DNA of 34,429 bases from Desulfovibrio sp. GTDB taxonomy: Bacteria > Desulfobacterota > Desulfovibrionia > Desulfovibrionales > Desulfovibrionaceae. The stretch lies in the NCBI GenBank assembly GCA_031280915.1, contig JAITGC010000072.1, positions 1 through 34,429 on the forward strand, in the 5' to 3' direction. Position 1 is the first letter of the stretch, and every line of letters begins with the position of its first letter. Positions 7,652 through 16,236 of the stretch are shown one piece after another. The notes beneath the pieces were generated by a model. That model did no database searches and was not told the origin of the DNA. It saw nothing but the letters and a program-made list of their open reading frames with translations. The position numbers and the translations under genes are program-made.

Positions 7652-10234
7652 ATGCGCTGTTTTTCTGATTTTTTACGGGTAAATTTCCGGTGGCCCGCCG
7701 CCTTCTGTTTTTTACTGTTGACATGGACAATGCCTGTTTTCGCGGCTGAAACGCCGGAATCACTTTCTTCCGGGCAAATATCCGGCAGTGTGCTGACCCC
7801 GCAGAACGTGCGTTTCGGCGTCAATCCGGGCGGGCCTGAAAACTGGCCGGAAAACCTAGGCATCAGCACAACAGTGTCGCCGGTTGAACCCGGCTCATCG
7901 GCCCCTCCCTCGCGACCTGTTCAGGGACCTTCCATTCAAGAACAGCCTGTCCATGAAGAAAAAGCCGCGTTGCCGGCCCTGCCCCTTCCTCCCCAGTCGC
8001 CCTCGCCTGAACAAAAGAGCGCCTCTGTCCAGATTCAGAGCGAATCTCAGCCGCGCGCCTCTTCCGGCGAAGCGCAGTCGGCTTCTCCGTCCGAGCGGGA
8101 TATGGGCACAAGGGTGGACGGCGCTGTGAGAGAAACTCTTCTCAACGCGCCTTCTGACAAAGCCGAATCGCCTGAAGCGCCCCATGAAGTCATTTATGTT
8201 GACGAAAAAGGTAATCCGGTACCCAAACCTCCGGAACCGGACAAAATGCTCGCAAACGCCAAAAGTTTGCTGGAAGGGCAAAAAATAGACGAAGCCTTAA
8301 GTGAATTGGAAAAAATACGGAATCTTCCCGATCTTGAAACGGCCATGCGGGAAGAAGTGCTTTACCTCATCAGCGATTGCCTGTGGAGCAAGTACGCGAG
8401 TAACCCCCTTGCGGGCTATGAAGCGATTGTTGCCTCCGCCAGTGAGGCAATGAACGCCAACCTGCGCTCCCCTCGCGTACCCGACGCTTTGCTGCGTCTC
8501 GCCCTGTCCAATATGCATGTGGGCAACATGGAGGAGGCCGAAGGCTATGCGACCGCCCTGTACAGGAGATATCCCGACTATCCTGGAGTCGCCCAAGGCT
8601 TCACGGCTCTCGGCAAAGAACGGCTGAAGCGGAAGCTGTATCAGCAGGCGGAACAGCATTTCAGCATGGTGCTTGACAGATATCCGGATTCTCCTTTTCT
8701 GGAAGAAGCCAGTCTCGGCCAGGCACGTTCGCTTTTTGCCCTGAAAAAATATGAACAGGCAGATGTTATTCTGGATTTTCTTGGCAAACGCTGGCCGCGC
8801 GGCTATCTTGCTGACCCCGGCATTATTTTGCTCCAGGCGGAAAACGCCGTGAATCTCGGCAAAACAGCTCAAGCCCTGGAGCATTACTGGCTCTATATCA
8901 ATCTGAATCCCGAGCAGCAGGGCAACGACAGGCTTATGCTGACCATGGGGGATATGTATTTTCGCCAGGGAAACACTAACGCCGCGTTCTTTCTGTATCG
9001 TGAAACAGAACGCCGTTTCGCCAAATCCTATGCCGCGGCCATTGCCCGACTGCGTCTCGCGGAAAAGGGCATTTATGAAGAGCCTGTCACATATCAGCGG
9101 ATGAGCCGTGTTTTCGCCGAAGAGAGTGAACCATCCTTGCTTGCCTCATATAATGCTTTGGCCGGTCTGTCCAAAACCGAGCCGGAATCCGTGCTCGTGC
9201 GCCTCAAACTGCCCCTCCTGTTTTACTGGAACAAAGATTATGTTGAAGCCATGGGCGGGGCGGCAGATTTTATTGATCTCTATCCCGAACATCCTGGGAC
9301 GGCGGAAGCGCGTGACATTATCTGGCAAGCTTTTCAGAAGGAATTGGCCAACGACCTTACCGAACAGAATTACAGCCGCGTTCTTTCCCTGTGGAACGCT
9401 TTTCCTCTGGTACGTGAACGCTACGGGCCTCTTGACTCCCGTCTGCGTTTCGCCCTGGCTCAGGGCTGGTTCAGACATGGTGACGACGAGAAGGCATTGG
9501 AACTGCTGACAGAATTTTTGAAGACACCCATGGAACCGCAATACAGCGAAGCGGCTTTTATGGAATTTTTCAATCGTTACCTCACGGCCGGCAACTGGAA
9601 AGGGATTTTGGATCTGGGCGATCTGGCGGCGAACTGGGACTTGCCCTCGCAATTGCGTAGCCAACTTGACTATGCCCTGGCCCTTGCGGCGCAAAATCTC
9701 AATCTTGCCGCTCCAGCCCTCGCCATATGGAAAAAACTTGCGGAGCGGACGGACATTCCACTGTATCAGCGGGCTTACGCTGTTTTTTTTCTGGCCCGTG
9801 ACGCGGAGCAACGTAAAGACATTCAGGGTGCCTATGAGCGCAATAGGCAGGTCATTGAGCTTTTTAGCCAATTGCGGGATGAACGCTCGGACAAGGCTGA
9901 CCCACAACGCATTAAAGAAGCCATTTCCTCATTGATGGATATTTGCGAAGTGGATAATCGCGTGCCGGAGGCCCTGGACTGGCTTGCCAAATACAATGCT
10001 TTTGTTGCGGAAGATTCACCTGAATATTCCGGCTTGCGTTTCCGCGAGGCGCGTCTCTACCGCAAGCTGGGTGACGCCACGCGGGCCAAGGCTCTTTTGG
10101 AAGATATTGTAAAGCGTTTTCCTGGCAGCCCCTTCGGAAAGGCGGCGGCCAGCGAACTGCATACCTTTGAAGTTTCCCGCGATCTGCGAGAATACATGCC
10201 CGGCGGCGATCGCGCTTCCGGGGCACAGCGATGA
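7652..10234 (+). CDS. Secreted tetratricopeptide-repeat protein
   Basis: The 860-residue protein has an N-terminal signal peptide: arginines, a hydrophobic core FCFLLLTWTMPVFA, and probable cleavage after VFA near residue 31. A disordered Pro/Ser/Gln/Glu-rich segment spans about 45-200. After it a long array of helical TPR-like repeats runs to the C-terminus, with characteristic pieces such as AEQHFSMVLDRYPDSPF, AQALEHYWLYINLNP and AKALLEDIVKRFPGSPFGKAA. It is probably a periplasmic scaffold. No enzymatic motif is seen. It lies 55 bases after the sigma-54 activator and may be co-transcribed; the ribosome binding site is weak (GGAC). The function is unknown. Confidence 0.85.
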   Translation: MRCFSDFLRVNFRWPAAFCFLLLTWTMPVFAAETPESLSSGQISGSVLTPQNVRFGVNPGGPENWPENLGISTTVSPVEPGSSAPPSRPVQGPSIQEQPVHEEKAALPALPLPPQSPSPEQKSASVQIQSESQPRASSGEAQSASPSERDMGTRVDGAVRETLLNAPSDKAESPEAPHEVIYVDEKGNPVPKPPEPDKMLANAKSLLEGQKIDEALSELEKIRNLPDLETAMREEVLYLISDCLWSKYASNPLAGYEAIVASASEAMNANLRSPRVPDALLRLALSNMHVGNMEEAEGYATALYRRYPDYPGVAQGFTALGKERLKRKLYQQAEQHFSMVLDRYPDSPFLEEASLGQARSLFALKKYEQADVILDFLGKRWPRGYLADPGIILLQAENAVNLGKTAQALEHYWLYINLNPEQQGNDRLMLTMGDMYFRQGNTNAAFFLYRETERRFAKSYAAAIARLRLAEKGIYEEPVTYQRMSRVFAEESEPSLLASYNALAGLSKTEPESVLVRLKLPLLFYWNKDYVEAMGGAADFIDLYPEHPGTAEARDIIWQAFQKELANDLTEQNYSRVLSLWNAFPLVRERYGPLDSRLRFALAQGWFRHGDDEKALELLTEFLKTPMEPQYSEAAFMEFFNRYLTAGNWKGILDLGDLAANWDLPSQLRSQLDYALALAAQNLNLAAPALAIWKKLAERTDIPLYQRAYAVFFLARDAEQRKDIQGAYERNRQVIELFSQLRDERSDKADPQRIKEAISSLMDICEVDNRVPEALDWLAKYNAFVAEDSPEYSGLRFREARLYRKLGDATRAKALLEDIVKRFPGSPFGKAAASELHTFEVSRDLREYMPGGDRASGAQR

Positions 10235-10288
10235 CAGCCGGAACATTACAAGCAAAAACAATGCTGGAAAGAGTGCTGGAAAAGAAAA

Positions 10289-10319
10289 AAGGCTTTGCAG
10301 TTCATTCTTACAAAGCCTT
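10289..10319. terminator. Bidirectional intrinsic terminator
   Basis: A 9-bp stem AAGGCTTTG/CAAAGCCTT with a 13-base loop is followed by GATTTTTCT on the plus strand and by a run of T on the minus strand. It can end both the TPR-protein transcript and the convergent tRNA-Arg transcript. Confidence 0.8.
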
Positions 10320-10327
10320 GATTTTTC

Positions 10328-10404
10328 TGGCGCGCCCGGAGCGATTCGAACGCCCGACCTACAGGTTCGTAGCCTGTTGCTCTATCCAGCTGAGCTACGG
10401 GCGC
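10328..10404 (-). tRNA. tRNA-Arg (anticodon ACG)
   Basis: The minus strand gives a 77-base tRNA. The acceptor GCGCCCG pairs with CGGGCGC, the D arm contains AGCTCAGCTGGAT, and the anticodon stem ACAGG/CCTGT encloses CTACGAA (anticodon ACG, read as ICG after deamination). The T arm is GTTCGAATC and CCA is encoded. It lies convergent to the TPR gene. Confidence 0.95.
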
Positions 10405-10419
10405 GCAAAGACGATACTT

Positions 10420-10446
10420 CTTATACAAGAAAAAAAATTTCGTCAA
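10420..10446 (-). promoter_or_regulatory. Promoter of tRNA-Arg
   Basis: The minus strand has TTGACG (10441-10446) and TATAAG (10420-10425) with a short 15-base spacer, ending 15 bases before the tRNA. The 14 bases CAAAAATCTTGACG at and before the -35 box also occur at the tRNA-Leu(CAA) promoter. Confidence 0.6.
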
Positions 10447-10473
10447 GATTTTTGGAAAGATCCACATGGCTTT

Positions 10474-10576
10474 CAGAACATTTTAACTTGAACATTTGCT
10501 GTGGCGCTTAACGGCAAAAGTGAATTTCGCCTACGCCCTCGCCGCCCAGCAAGCATTTCAAAATGAAAATGCTTTA
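10474..10576 (-). repeat. MITE-like palindromic element, diverged copy
   Basis: Read on the minus strand this segment aligns with the element at 15907-16030. It has a left hairpin (AAGCATTTTCA.. ..TGAAATGCTT), then the shared core GGCGTAGGCGAAATTCAC, then TTGCCGTTAAGCGCC and a right end ending in TGTTCTG. It lacks about 19 bases of the GC-rich block found in the other copy and its ends have decayed. It abuts the stop codon of the gene at 10574-11086. Confidence 0.75.
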
Positions 10577-11086
10577 TTTGATAAAAAAATGGGAAAGGGA
10601 ATTCTTGAAGCAAAGATGATATCGGTCGAGCGGCACATCAATGGCAACAGCATGGCCTGAGGCCTTATGGGCATTACAGAAAGTTTCAAGGCCGGCCGTC
10701 AGCAGGGCCAGGCGCGAAAGTTCCTGAAAGCGTTGCTTGAAAAACGAATTGGCGGAAAGAATTTTGCAGAGGCTTTCGACTTCATTGTCATCGCCCTCCA
10801 CCACGAGCCGCCCGTCAGGGGAAAGATGCAAATGCATTCTGCCGCTCAGAGATACCCCGGCGGCGGCAAGCTCCCCATTCAAAAAGGCCATGAAAGCTTC
10901 CTGCAGTTTTTCCAATAATTCGCCCAAAGCCGGAGTCAGTGTCCGCCCATTTTGTGCGATGCCTTCAACAAGTGCCAGATGGCGCTGTGAAAGGCCGTCC
11001 AGGGGCGCCGTCTCTTCTCCCGCATATCCCCGAAAAGCGGTAGGGCGTACTTTTGATTTTGCACAACGCTGACGAATGTACCGCAC
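10574..11086 (-). CDS. Protein of unknown function, 170 residues
   Basis: I do not recognise this protein. From about residue 30 it reads as a soluble helical protein (LSQRHLALVEGIAQNG, LLEKLQEAFMAFLNGELAAAG) with a central beta-like stretch (MHLHLSPDGRLVVEGDD). No signal peptide, membrane helix or catalytic motif is seen. The GTG start has no ribosome binding site. An ATG at 11100 in another frame does have a GGGG ribosome binding site and encodes MPNDLCGTFVSVVQNQ before stopping at about 10939. The true N-terminus may therefore come from that frame through a frameshift. It follows recN on the same strand by 95 bases, and its stop lies at the edge of the repeat element. Confidence 0.55.
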   Translation of the reverse strand: MRYIRQRCAKSKVRPTAFRGYAGEETAPLDGLSQRHLALVEGIAQNGRTLTPALGELLEKLQEAFMAFLNGELAAAGVSLSGRMHLHLSPDGRLVVEGDDNEVESLCKILSANSFFKQRFQELSRLALLTAGLETFCNAHKASGHAVAIDVPLDRYHLCFKNSLSHFFIK

Positions 11087-11181
11087 AAGTCATTTGGCAT
11101 GATTAACCCCGGAACAGAATGGATTATTTTTCCTCATCACGAGAAATAGCAAAATGGATGCCAGTATTTGATAAGTCAGCC

Positions 11182-12777
11182 TCAACGTTGCAGGCTTCGG
11201 GCAAGAGCTTCGCCGTGCGCTCCTCCGCCGGCCATTCTGGAAAGTTCGGTCAGGCGTTCATTAGGATTGAGTTGAGCGCAGAGGGTATAGGTCTGGTGAT
11301 TGCGCACTTCTTTGACAATCTGAAAATGCCTGTCGGCGTGGACGGCCAGTTGCGGCCAGTGCGTGATAAGCAGTATCTGACGCTCAGCGGCCAGAGCTTT
11401 CAATTTTTTGGCAAGTTCGTTCAGCACAAGCCCGCCGACTCCGGCGTCAACTTCATCAAAAATATACGTGCCTTTTGACAGCGCAGGGCGCATGCTCGCC
11501 AGAGCCAGCAGAAACCGTGAAAGCTCGCCGCCGGAGGCGACGCGGTCCAGCGGCTGTGGCGGCTGGCCGGGATTGGGCGCCCACAGAAAACGTACGCTTT
11601 CATCGCGGATTCCCGGCCGGATTTCATGTGGAACGAACTCAGGAATAACAGCGAGAGCAGGGGAGAAGCCAAGTCCGCACAATTCCCGCTGGAGGCCTTG
11701 GGTAAAATCCTGGGCGACACCGCGCCGCAAGGGGATGAGGGCTTCAACAACATCTTTGAGCTTAGCCGCCAACCTGTGTTCTTCTTTGGAGATTTGCGAA
11801 AGTTCAAGGGTACAGACATCCAGAAAAGACAAATTCTCGGCGATTTCCCTGCGCAGAGCGAGAATTTCCGGAAAATTTCTGCGCAGTTTACGTTTTAGTT
11901 GGGCCAAGACAAAAAGGCGTTCCTCAATGGTATTGATGTCTGTCCCGTCCATGTCTCGCCGGGGGGGGCGCAGCTTGCCGGAAAGATTTTTGATTTGTCC
12001 GCACAGTTTCGAAACATCGTCCGCTGTTGCCCCAAGGGCGGAATCATGGACACACAATTTTTTAAGTAGCTTTTCAAAGTCAACAAGCATTTCCAGCAGA
12101 CCAGAGCCGTGTTCTCCTCTGAGCAACAAAAGCGTTTCTTCATAAAGTTTTGCTGCTTGGGCGGCTTCGCGTATTTTCGCGCGTAATTCCTCCAGCCGTT
12201 CCTCTTCACCTTCTTCAGGTGATACTTTATCTATTTCTTCTTGTTGTATTTCCAGCAGTTCGCGCTTTGACGCAAGATCAGCGTATTTTTTTTGCAGGGC
12301 ATCACCTTTTGCCGCATTTTCCGAAAGAGCGCGGCGCAGGGCATCGCGCTCCACGGCCAGGGGAGATTGCGCTATGGCGGTCTCTATCAGCTTCGTTTGA
12401 AAAGAAGGGCGGAGAAGCATCTGCTGCGCGTGCTGGCTGGTATACGTGATCAGGCGATCTCGCATTTCCCGGAGTGTTTCCTGGGATTTCAGATCATCGT
12501 TAATATATAATCTGCTGCGGCCGGTTTGAACGGATATTTCCCGCCTGAAGACGCATTCGTCTCCATCGAGCAAAAACAGGGCCTCAACTTGCGCCCGCTC
12601 CGCACCCGGCCTCACCATTTCCGGAAGCAGTCTGTCGCCCAGCAAAAATCCCAGGGCTTTGAGAATAAAGCTTTTACCCGCCCCGGTTTCGCCGGTAAGC
12701 ACATTCATGCCCGGGGAAAATTCCAACTCCATATCCTCAATAAGAGCCAGATTACGTATGCGCAGATATTCCAGCAT
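11182..12777 (-). CDS. recN: DNA repair ATPase RecN
   Basis: The 531-residue SMC-like ATPase acts early in recombinational repair of double-strand breaks. Walker A GETGAGKS is at residues 29-36. A central coiled-coil region covers about 150-350 (many Glu/Lys/Arg/Leu heptads). The ABC signature is VASGGELSRF, Walker B is TYIFDEVDAGVGG, and the H-loop is LLITHWPQLAVHAD near the end. The length is slightly under the usual 550. No LexA-type box was identified upstream. It lies 57 bases after the oppC-like gene. Confidence 0.95.
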   Translation of the reverse strand: MLEYLRIRNLALIEDMELEFSPGMNVLTGETGAGKSFILKALGFLLGDRLLPEMVRPGAERAQVEALFLLDGDECVFRREISVQTGRSRLYINDDLKSQETLREMRDRLITYTSQHAQQMLLRPSFQTKLIETAIAQSPLAVERDALRRALSENAAKGDALQKKYADLASKRELLEIQQEEIDKVSPEEGEEERLEELRAKIREAAQAAKLYEETLLLLRGEHGSGLLEMLVDFEKLLKKLCVHDSALGATADDVSKLCGQIKNLSGKLRPPRRDMDGTDINTIEERLFVLAQLKRKLRRNFPEILALRREIAENLSFLDVCTLELSQISKEEHRLAAKLKDVVEALIPLRRGVAQDFTQGLQRELCGLGFSPALAVIPEFVPHEIRPGIRDESVRFLWAPNPGQPPQPLDRVASGGELSRFLLALASMRPALSKGTYIFDEVDAGVGGLVLNELAKKLKALAAERQILLITHWPQLAVHADRHFQIVKEVRNHQTYTLCAQLNPNERLTELSRMAGGGAHGEALARSLQR

Positions 12778-12834
12778 GGCTTCAGCCCATTATATTCATC
12801 ATGTTTGTTTCCCGCGCCATTCGACGTGCTCTTT

Positions 12835-13674
12835 TTATTGCCGCATCCGTGGATCCAGCATGTCCCGCAGACTTTCTCCCAGCAGATTATAGCCGAGCAC
12901 AGTGATCAGAATAGCCAGCCCCGGATACACGGAAAGCCAAGGGGCGATTTCGATGACAGCCTTGCCTTCCATAAGCATATTGCCCCAACTGGCCGTGGGC
13001 GGCTGTACGCCCAAACCTAAAAAGCTCAGGCTTGACTCCACCAGAATAGCGCCCGCCACGCCCAAGGTGGCGGAGATAAGCACCGGGGCAAGAGCGTTGG
13101 GCAAAATGTGCAGCAGGAGAATGCGCCATGACGAAACTCCGGCAAGTCTTGCCGCATCCACAAATTCCCGTTCGCGCAGACTCAAGGTCTCCGCCCGGAC
13201 AAGGCGCGCGACTCCCATCCACGAGGTCAGGCCTATGACGATCATGATATTTGTCATATCCGGCTCTAAAAAGGCTATAACGGCAAGAATCAAAAAAAAT
13301 GACGGAAAACAAAGCATAATGTCCACAGCGCGCATGACGGCCTCATCGACCCAATGGCGGAAATAGCCGCTTATCAGGCCCAGTGCCGTGCCGATGCTGA
13401 CGGAAATGCCCACAGCGACAAAGCCGACCCACAGCGACACTCGCCCGCCGTACAGCATACGCGAAAAAACGTCCCGTCCGAGGCGGTCTGTTCCCAGCCA
13501 GAATTGTGAGGACGGCGGTTCGAGAATATGCTCCAAATGCAGGGCAAAGGGCGGGTAGGGGGCAAAAATCGGGGCGCAGAGGGCGGCCAGCGACATGAAA
13601 AATACTATGGCAAGTCCCAAGAGCAGCATGATATGTCGGGCAGTAAAGCGCGTAAAGGCCGAAATACGCATCAT
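12835..13674 (-). CDS. Peptide-type ABC transporter permease (OppC/DppC family)
   Basis: The 279-residue inner-membrane permease has five to six hydrophobic segments. The N-terminus matches the OppC_N region, and the sequence [22 protein letters not shown] is typical of DppC/OppC. The EAA loop reads [24 protein letters not shown]. The C-terminal [14 protein letters not shown] is a family hallmark. It forms a heterodimer with the OppB-type protein encoded just upstream, with ATGA start-stop overlap and so translational coupling. The substrate (peptide, nickel or sugar peptide) cannot be told from permeases, and no binding protein or ATPase gene is in the window. Confidence 0.9.
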   Translation of the reverse strand: MMRISAFTRFTARHIMLLLGLAIVFFMSLAALCAPIFAPYPPFALHLEHILEPPSSQFWLGTDRLGRDVFSRMLYGGRVSLWVGFVAVGISVSIGTALGLISGYFRHWVDEAVMRAVDIMLCFPSFFLILAVIAFLEPDMTNIMIVIGLTSWMGVARLVRAETLSLREREFVDAARLAGVSSWRILLLHILPNALAPVLISATLGVAGAILVESSLSFLGLGVQPPTASWGNMLMEGKAVIEIAPWLSVYPGLAILITVLGYNLLGESLRDMLDPRMRQ

Positions 13675-14699
13675 GTCCGGCCTCCGGCTGAGTGAATGCG
13701 GGGATCCGCAAAGCCGTAGCAGAAATCCGCCAGAAGATTCCCCGCAAGGGTAAGTACCGCCCCAAGAACCAGGTTGCCCATAATCATGGTGTAGTCGCGG
13801 GCCATGACCGCCGCGTAAAAGAGCTGCCCCAAGCCGGGCAAGGCAAAGATGGATTCAATGATCACGCTGCCCCCGATAAGGCCCGGCACGGAGAGACCGA
13901 GCAGGGTGATCACCGGCAAAAGCGCATTGCGCAAGGCGTGACGCAGAATAACGGCATGCTCCGGCAGCCCTTTGGCTCTGGCGGTCAAAATATAGTCATG
14001 GCGCAGGACTTCAAGCATACAGGCCCGCATATAACGCGACATGCCGGCAAGACCGCCGATGGTGTAAACAGTTACCGGCAAAGCAAGATGGGCGGCGATG
14101 TCGGCGCACTTGCCAAAAAAGTCAAGCTCCGAAAAATTCAGGGACGTCAGTCCGGAAACCGGGAACCATTGATGTTCAATGCCGAAAAAAAGCATAAGCA
14201 GCAAGGCGAGCCAGAAAGATGGCATGGCAAAGCCCAGAAAAACCAGAATGGTTGTCAGGCGGTCCAGCAGGGAATTCTGCTTGCATGCCGTGATAATGCC
14301 CAACGGTATCGAAATGAGCAGCACAAGAAGCAGGGAAATGACGTTGACGCCGATGGTCAGGGGCAGGCGTTCAGCAATCTTTGTCAGAACGGGCCTTGCG
14401 TCCGCGGACATGGAATTGCCGAAATCAAAATGCAGCAGACGGACAACCCAGTCAAAATATTGCACATATAGCGGACGATCCAGGCCATAAAGGGTTTCCA
14501 ACTGCTTTCGCGCGGCCTCTCCGGCCAGCGGATTCAGGGTGGTTTCAGTATCGGTAGGGGAACCTGGCGCCAAATGAATGACAAAAAAACTTATTAATGT
14601 GATGCCGAGCAATGTCAACAACAGCCAAAGCGTCTTCTTGGCGGTTCGCGCGGCAATGCCGGTGGTTCGCCGGCGCGGAAGGCTGGCTGTGCTCGTCAT
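13671..14699 (-). CDS. Peptide-type ABC transporter permease (OppB/DppB family)
   Basis: The 342-residue inner-membrane permease has a first membrane helix at about 22-44 followed by HLAPGSPTD. The segment [26 protein letters not shown] is the classic OppB/DppB signature. The EAA loop [24 protein letters not shown] and FVIH/GGSVIIE segments follow. The N-terminus is rich in Arg and extended by about 20 residues compared with E. coli DppB. It overlaps the oppC-like gene by 4 bases and begins 7 bases after the second rdgC-like gene, so the four genes may share a transcript. Confidence 0.9.
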   Translation of the reverse strand: MTSTASLPRRRTTGIAARTAKKTLWLLLTLLGITLISFFVIHLAPGSPTDTETTLNPLAGEAARKQLETLYGLDRPLYVQYFDWVVRLLHFDFGNSMSADARPVLTKIAERLPLTIGVNVISLLLVLLISIPLGIITACKQNSLLDRLTTILVFLGFAMPSFWLALLLMLFFGIEHQWFPVSGLTSLNFSELDFFGKCADIAAHLALPVTVYTIGGLAGMSRYMRACMLEVLRHDYILTARAKGLPEHAVILRHALRNALLPVITLLGLSVPGLIGGSVIIESIFALPGLGQLFYAAVMARDYTMIMGNLVLGAVLTLAGNLLADFCYGFADPRIHSAGGRT

Positions 14700-14706
14700 G
14701 CCGGGT

Positions 14707-15243
14707 TTATTGATCGAAACAAGTTAACCAGCGGCCAATATGCGCCACTTCATCACGCCAGGCCGGTGAAAGGCGCAGTTGCAGAAAGCGGGAATAAAGC
14801 GCATCCAGTAAATCCGTACAAACTTCCAGCAGGTACAATTTTTCTAGGAGGAGGGCATCCGCGTCCTGGTCATCCACGCTGTCAGTTGTATCAAGTTTCG
14901 GGGTTTTCACAGACCCCAAGGAAAAGTCTTCCGCTTTCAGCGTCAGTTGAAAAGCCAGTTCCTCTTTTTCAAGGCGAATCAGAGCGCGGGAAACTTTTTT
15001 ACCTGTGCCCAGGCCGAATCTGGCTTCCCGAAGAGGGGAGAAGGAACCGGTGACTGAGGTGATTTCCCTGGCGTCCCCTTGCCCTTGCTGGACGACAATA
15101 CGCTGCTCCATAGAGACGGAAAACGGCGCACCGCCTTTGTCCGTAAAAGCGCCGGGGGCGGTATCGCTCTGATACCAGAGCCAAGTCAGAAATTCCTGAC
15201 CGAGCACGACATCGGTTGATTCACGGCAATTCTGCGTATTCAT
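14707..15243 (-). CDS. RdgC-associated C-terminal domain protein
   Basis: The 178-residue soluble protein begins 14 bases after the RdgC-domain gene. The opening [14 protein letters not shown], the middle [25 protein letters not shown] and the ending [26 protein letters not shown] resemble the C-terminal half of long RdgC-family proteins found in several bacterial groups. Here that half is its own gene. It probably works with the preceding protein in DNA binding. There is no independent strong ribosome binding site (GGTAC only), which suggests coupling. Confidence 0.6.
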   Translation of the reverse strand: MNTQNCRESTDVVLGQEFLTWLWYQSDTAPGAFTDKGGAPFSVSMEQRIVVQQGQGDAREITSVTGSFSPLREARFGLGTGKKVSRALIRLEKEELAFQLTLKAEDFSLGSVKTPKLDTTDSVDDQDADALLLEKLYLLEVCTDLLDALYSRFLQLRLSPAWRDEVAHIGRWLTCFDQ

Positions 15244-15257
15244 AAAGTACCGGATTA

Positions 15258-15884
15258 TTATAGCTGTGCCGGAACAAAACGGGTGTCGTCCAGGCGGTCG
15301 AGGAGAGGTAGACTGGTTTCACTTAAAAGGGCGGCTGCCAAATTATAGGGGGTCAATTGCTCAAGGTGGAGTTCAAAGGTTTTCAAAAATTCTTCAAGGA
15401 AAAGATCAACCATGCTCCCTTGGGTGGAGGCAAACCAGACCTCGTTTTTTTTCGTGAGCCATACTACGTTAAATTCTCCGGGAACAGGGAGAAAACGCCC
15501 TCGCAGACGCATGAGAACCTGTTCTCTGATTTCTTTTCCGCGTTCACGGGAAAGAAAATTTTTATTCTGCAGGCGCAGGCGCTCCTTTTCCTCTCCAAGG
15601 GCCACGGCAAGATGTTTTTTGACAACGCCGGCCGGTATGCGCCTTCTGTCCAGCCGCAGGGAGAAAAGAACATAATCGGCTTTCTGTGGAGGGGAATCCT
15701 TCCAGCCGACATCAAGCATATTGTCAAAGTTGACCCATCCGCAGGAAGACATTTCCGGCGTATCGTCAATATCACGGAAGGCGAATTTGCGCAGCCTGTC
15801 CGCCAATTGCGACCAAAGTTCCTGGGGAACGGAATCAAGAATACGGAAGCGGGTAAAACTGGATGTGCCGCCTGAAAATCCCAT
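15258..15884 (-). CDS. rdgC: RdgC-type recombination-associated protein
   Basis: The 208-residue protein matches the N-terminal and central parts of RdgC, a ring-shaped DNA-binding protein that restrains RecA. The matches are the CGWVNFDNM segment, a VLFSLRLDRRRIPAGVVKKHL stretch (equivalent to the region before the central helix), the basic helix RERGKEIREQVLMRLRGRF, and VVWLTKKNEVWFAST followed by the FLKTFELHLEQL helix. E. coli RdgC has 303 residues, so this protein stops about where the C-terminal domain should begin; the next gene supplies a domain of that kind. GAGGG precedes the ATG at the right spacing. Confidence 0.72.
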   Translation of the reverse strand: MGFSGGTSSFTRFRILDSVPQELWSQLADRLRKFAFRDIDDTPEMSSCGWVNFDNMLDVGWKDSPPQKADYVLFSLRLDRRRIPAGVVKKHLAVALGEEKERLRLQNKNFLSRERGKEIREQVLMRLRGRFLPVPGEFNVVWLTKKNEVWFASTQGSMVDLFLEEFLKTFELHLEQLTPYNLAAALLSETSLPLLDRLDDTRFVPAQL

Positions 15885-15906
15885 GAGTCCCTCATCGCTG
15901 ATACGA

Positions 15907-16030
15907 TTAGAGCAATTTCAACGTGAAATTGCTCTGGCGGCGGGGTGAATACCTCGCCGCTCGGCGGCGTAGGCGAAATTTACTTTCGCCGTTAAGCGCC
16001 GCAGCAAGCGTTAAAGATAATTTGCTCTAA
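15907..16030 (+). repeat. MITE-like palindromic element, intact-looking copy
   Basis: A 124-bp element is bounded by inverted ends TTAGAGCAA(T/A)TT. The left end forms a perfect 12-bp hairpin (15909-15920 with 15924-15935, loop ACG). A GC-rich middle of GGCGG repeats follows, then a hairpin GGCGAAA/TTTCGCC. It contains no reading frame. The shared core also occurs at 10474-10576 on the other strand. It fills much of the intergenic space between divergent rdgC and the pseudouridine synthase gene. Confidence 0.75.
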
Positions 16031-16104
16031 GGCGATTTATCTTCGGCGGCGGCCAATTATCTCCTCAATGCCCGGAAGGCTTTGCCGAAGGAAAATACGC
16101 TGTT

Positions 16105-16163
16105 GAACTATAGTTCAGAAGCGGCTTTTTGACAAGCCCATATGTCCCATAATTCGAATTATG
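16105..16163 (+). promoter_or_regulatory. Two palindromes around a -35-like box
   Basis: GAACTATAGTTC (16105-16116) and CATAATTCGAATTATG (16148-16163) are perfect palindromes. TTGACA lies between them at 16129-16134, and TAATTC 15 bases on could be the -10. They sit upstream of the pseudouridine synthase gene and look like operator sites; the regulator is unknown. Confidence 0.4.
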
Positions 16164-16236
16164 TAAACTTTAATACAGGCGTTGTCTTTCAGGGGACTTG
16201 ACGGCTCTCCACTCTTCCAGCACCATTACGACCGAT

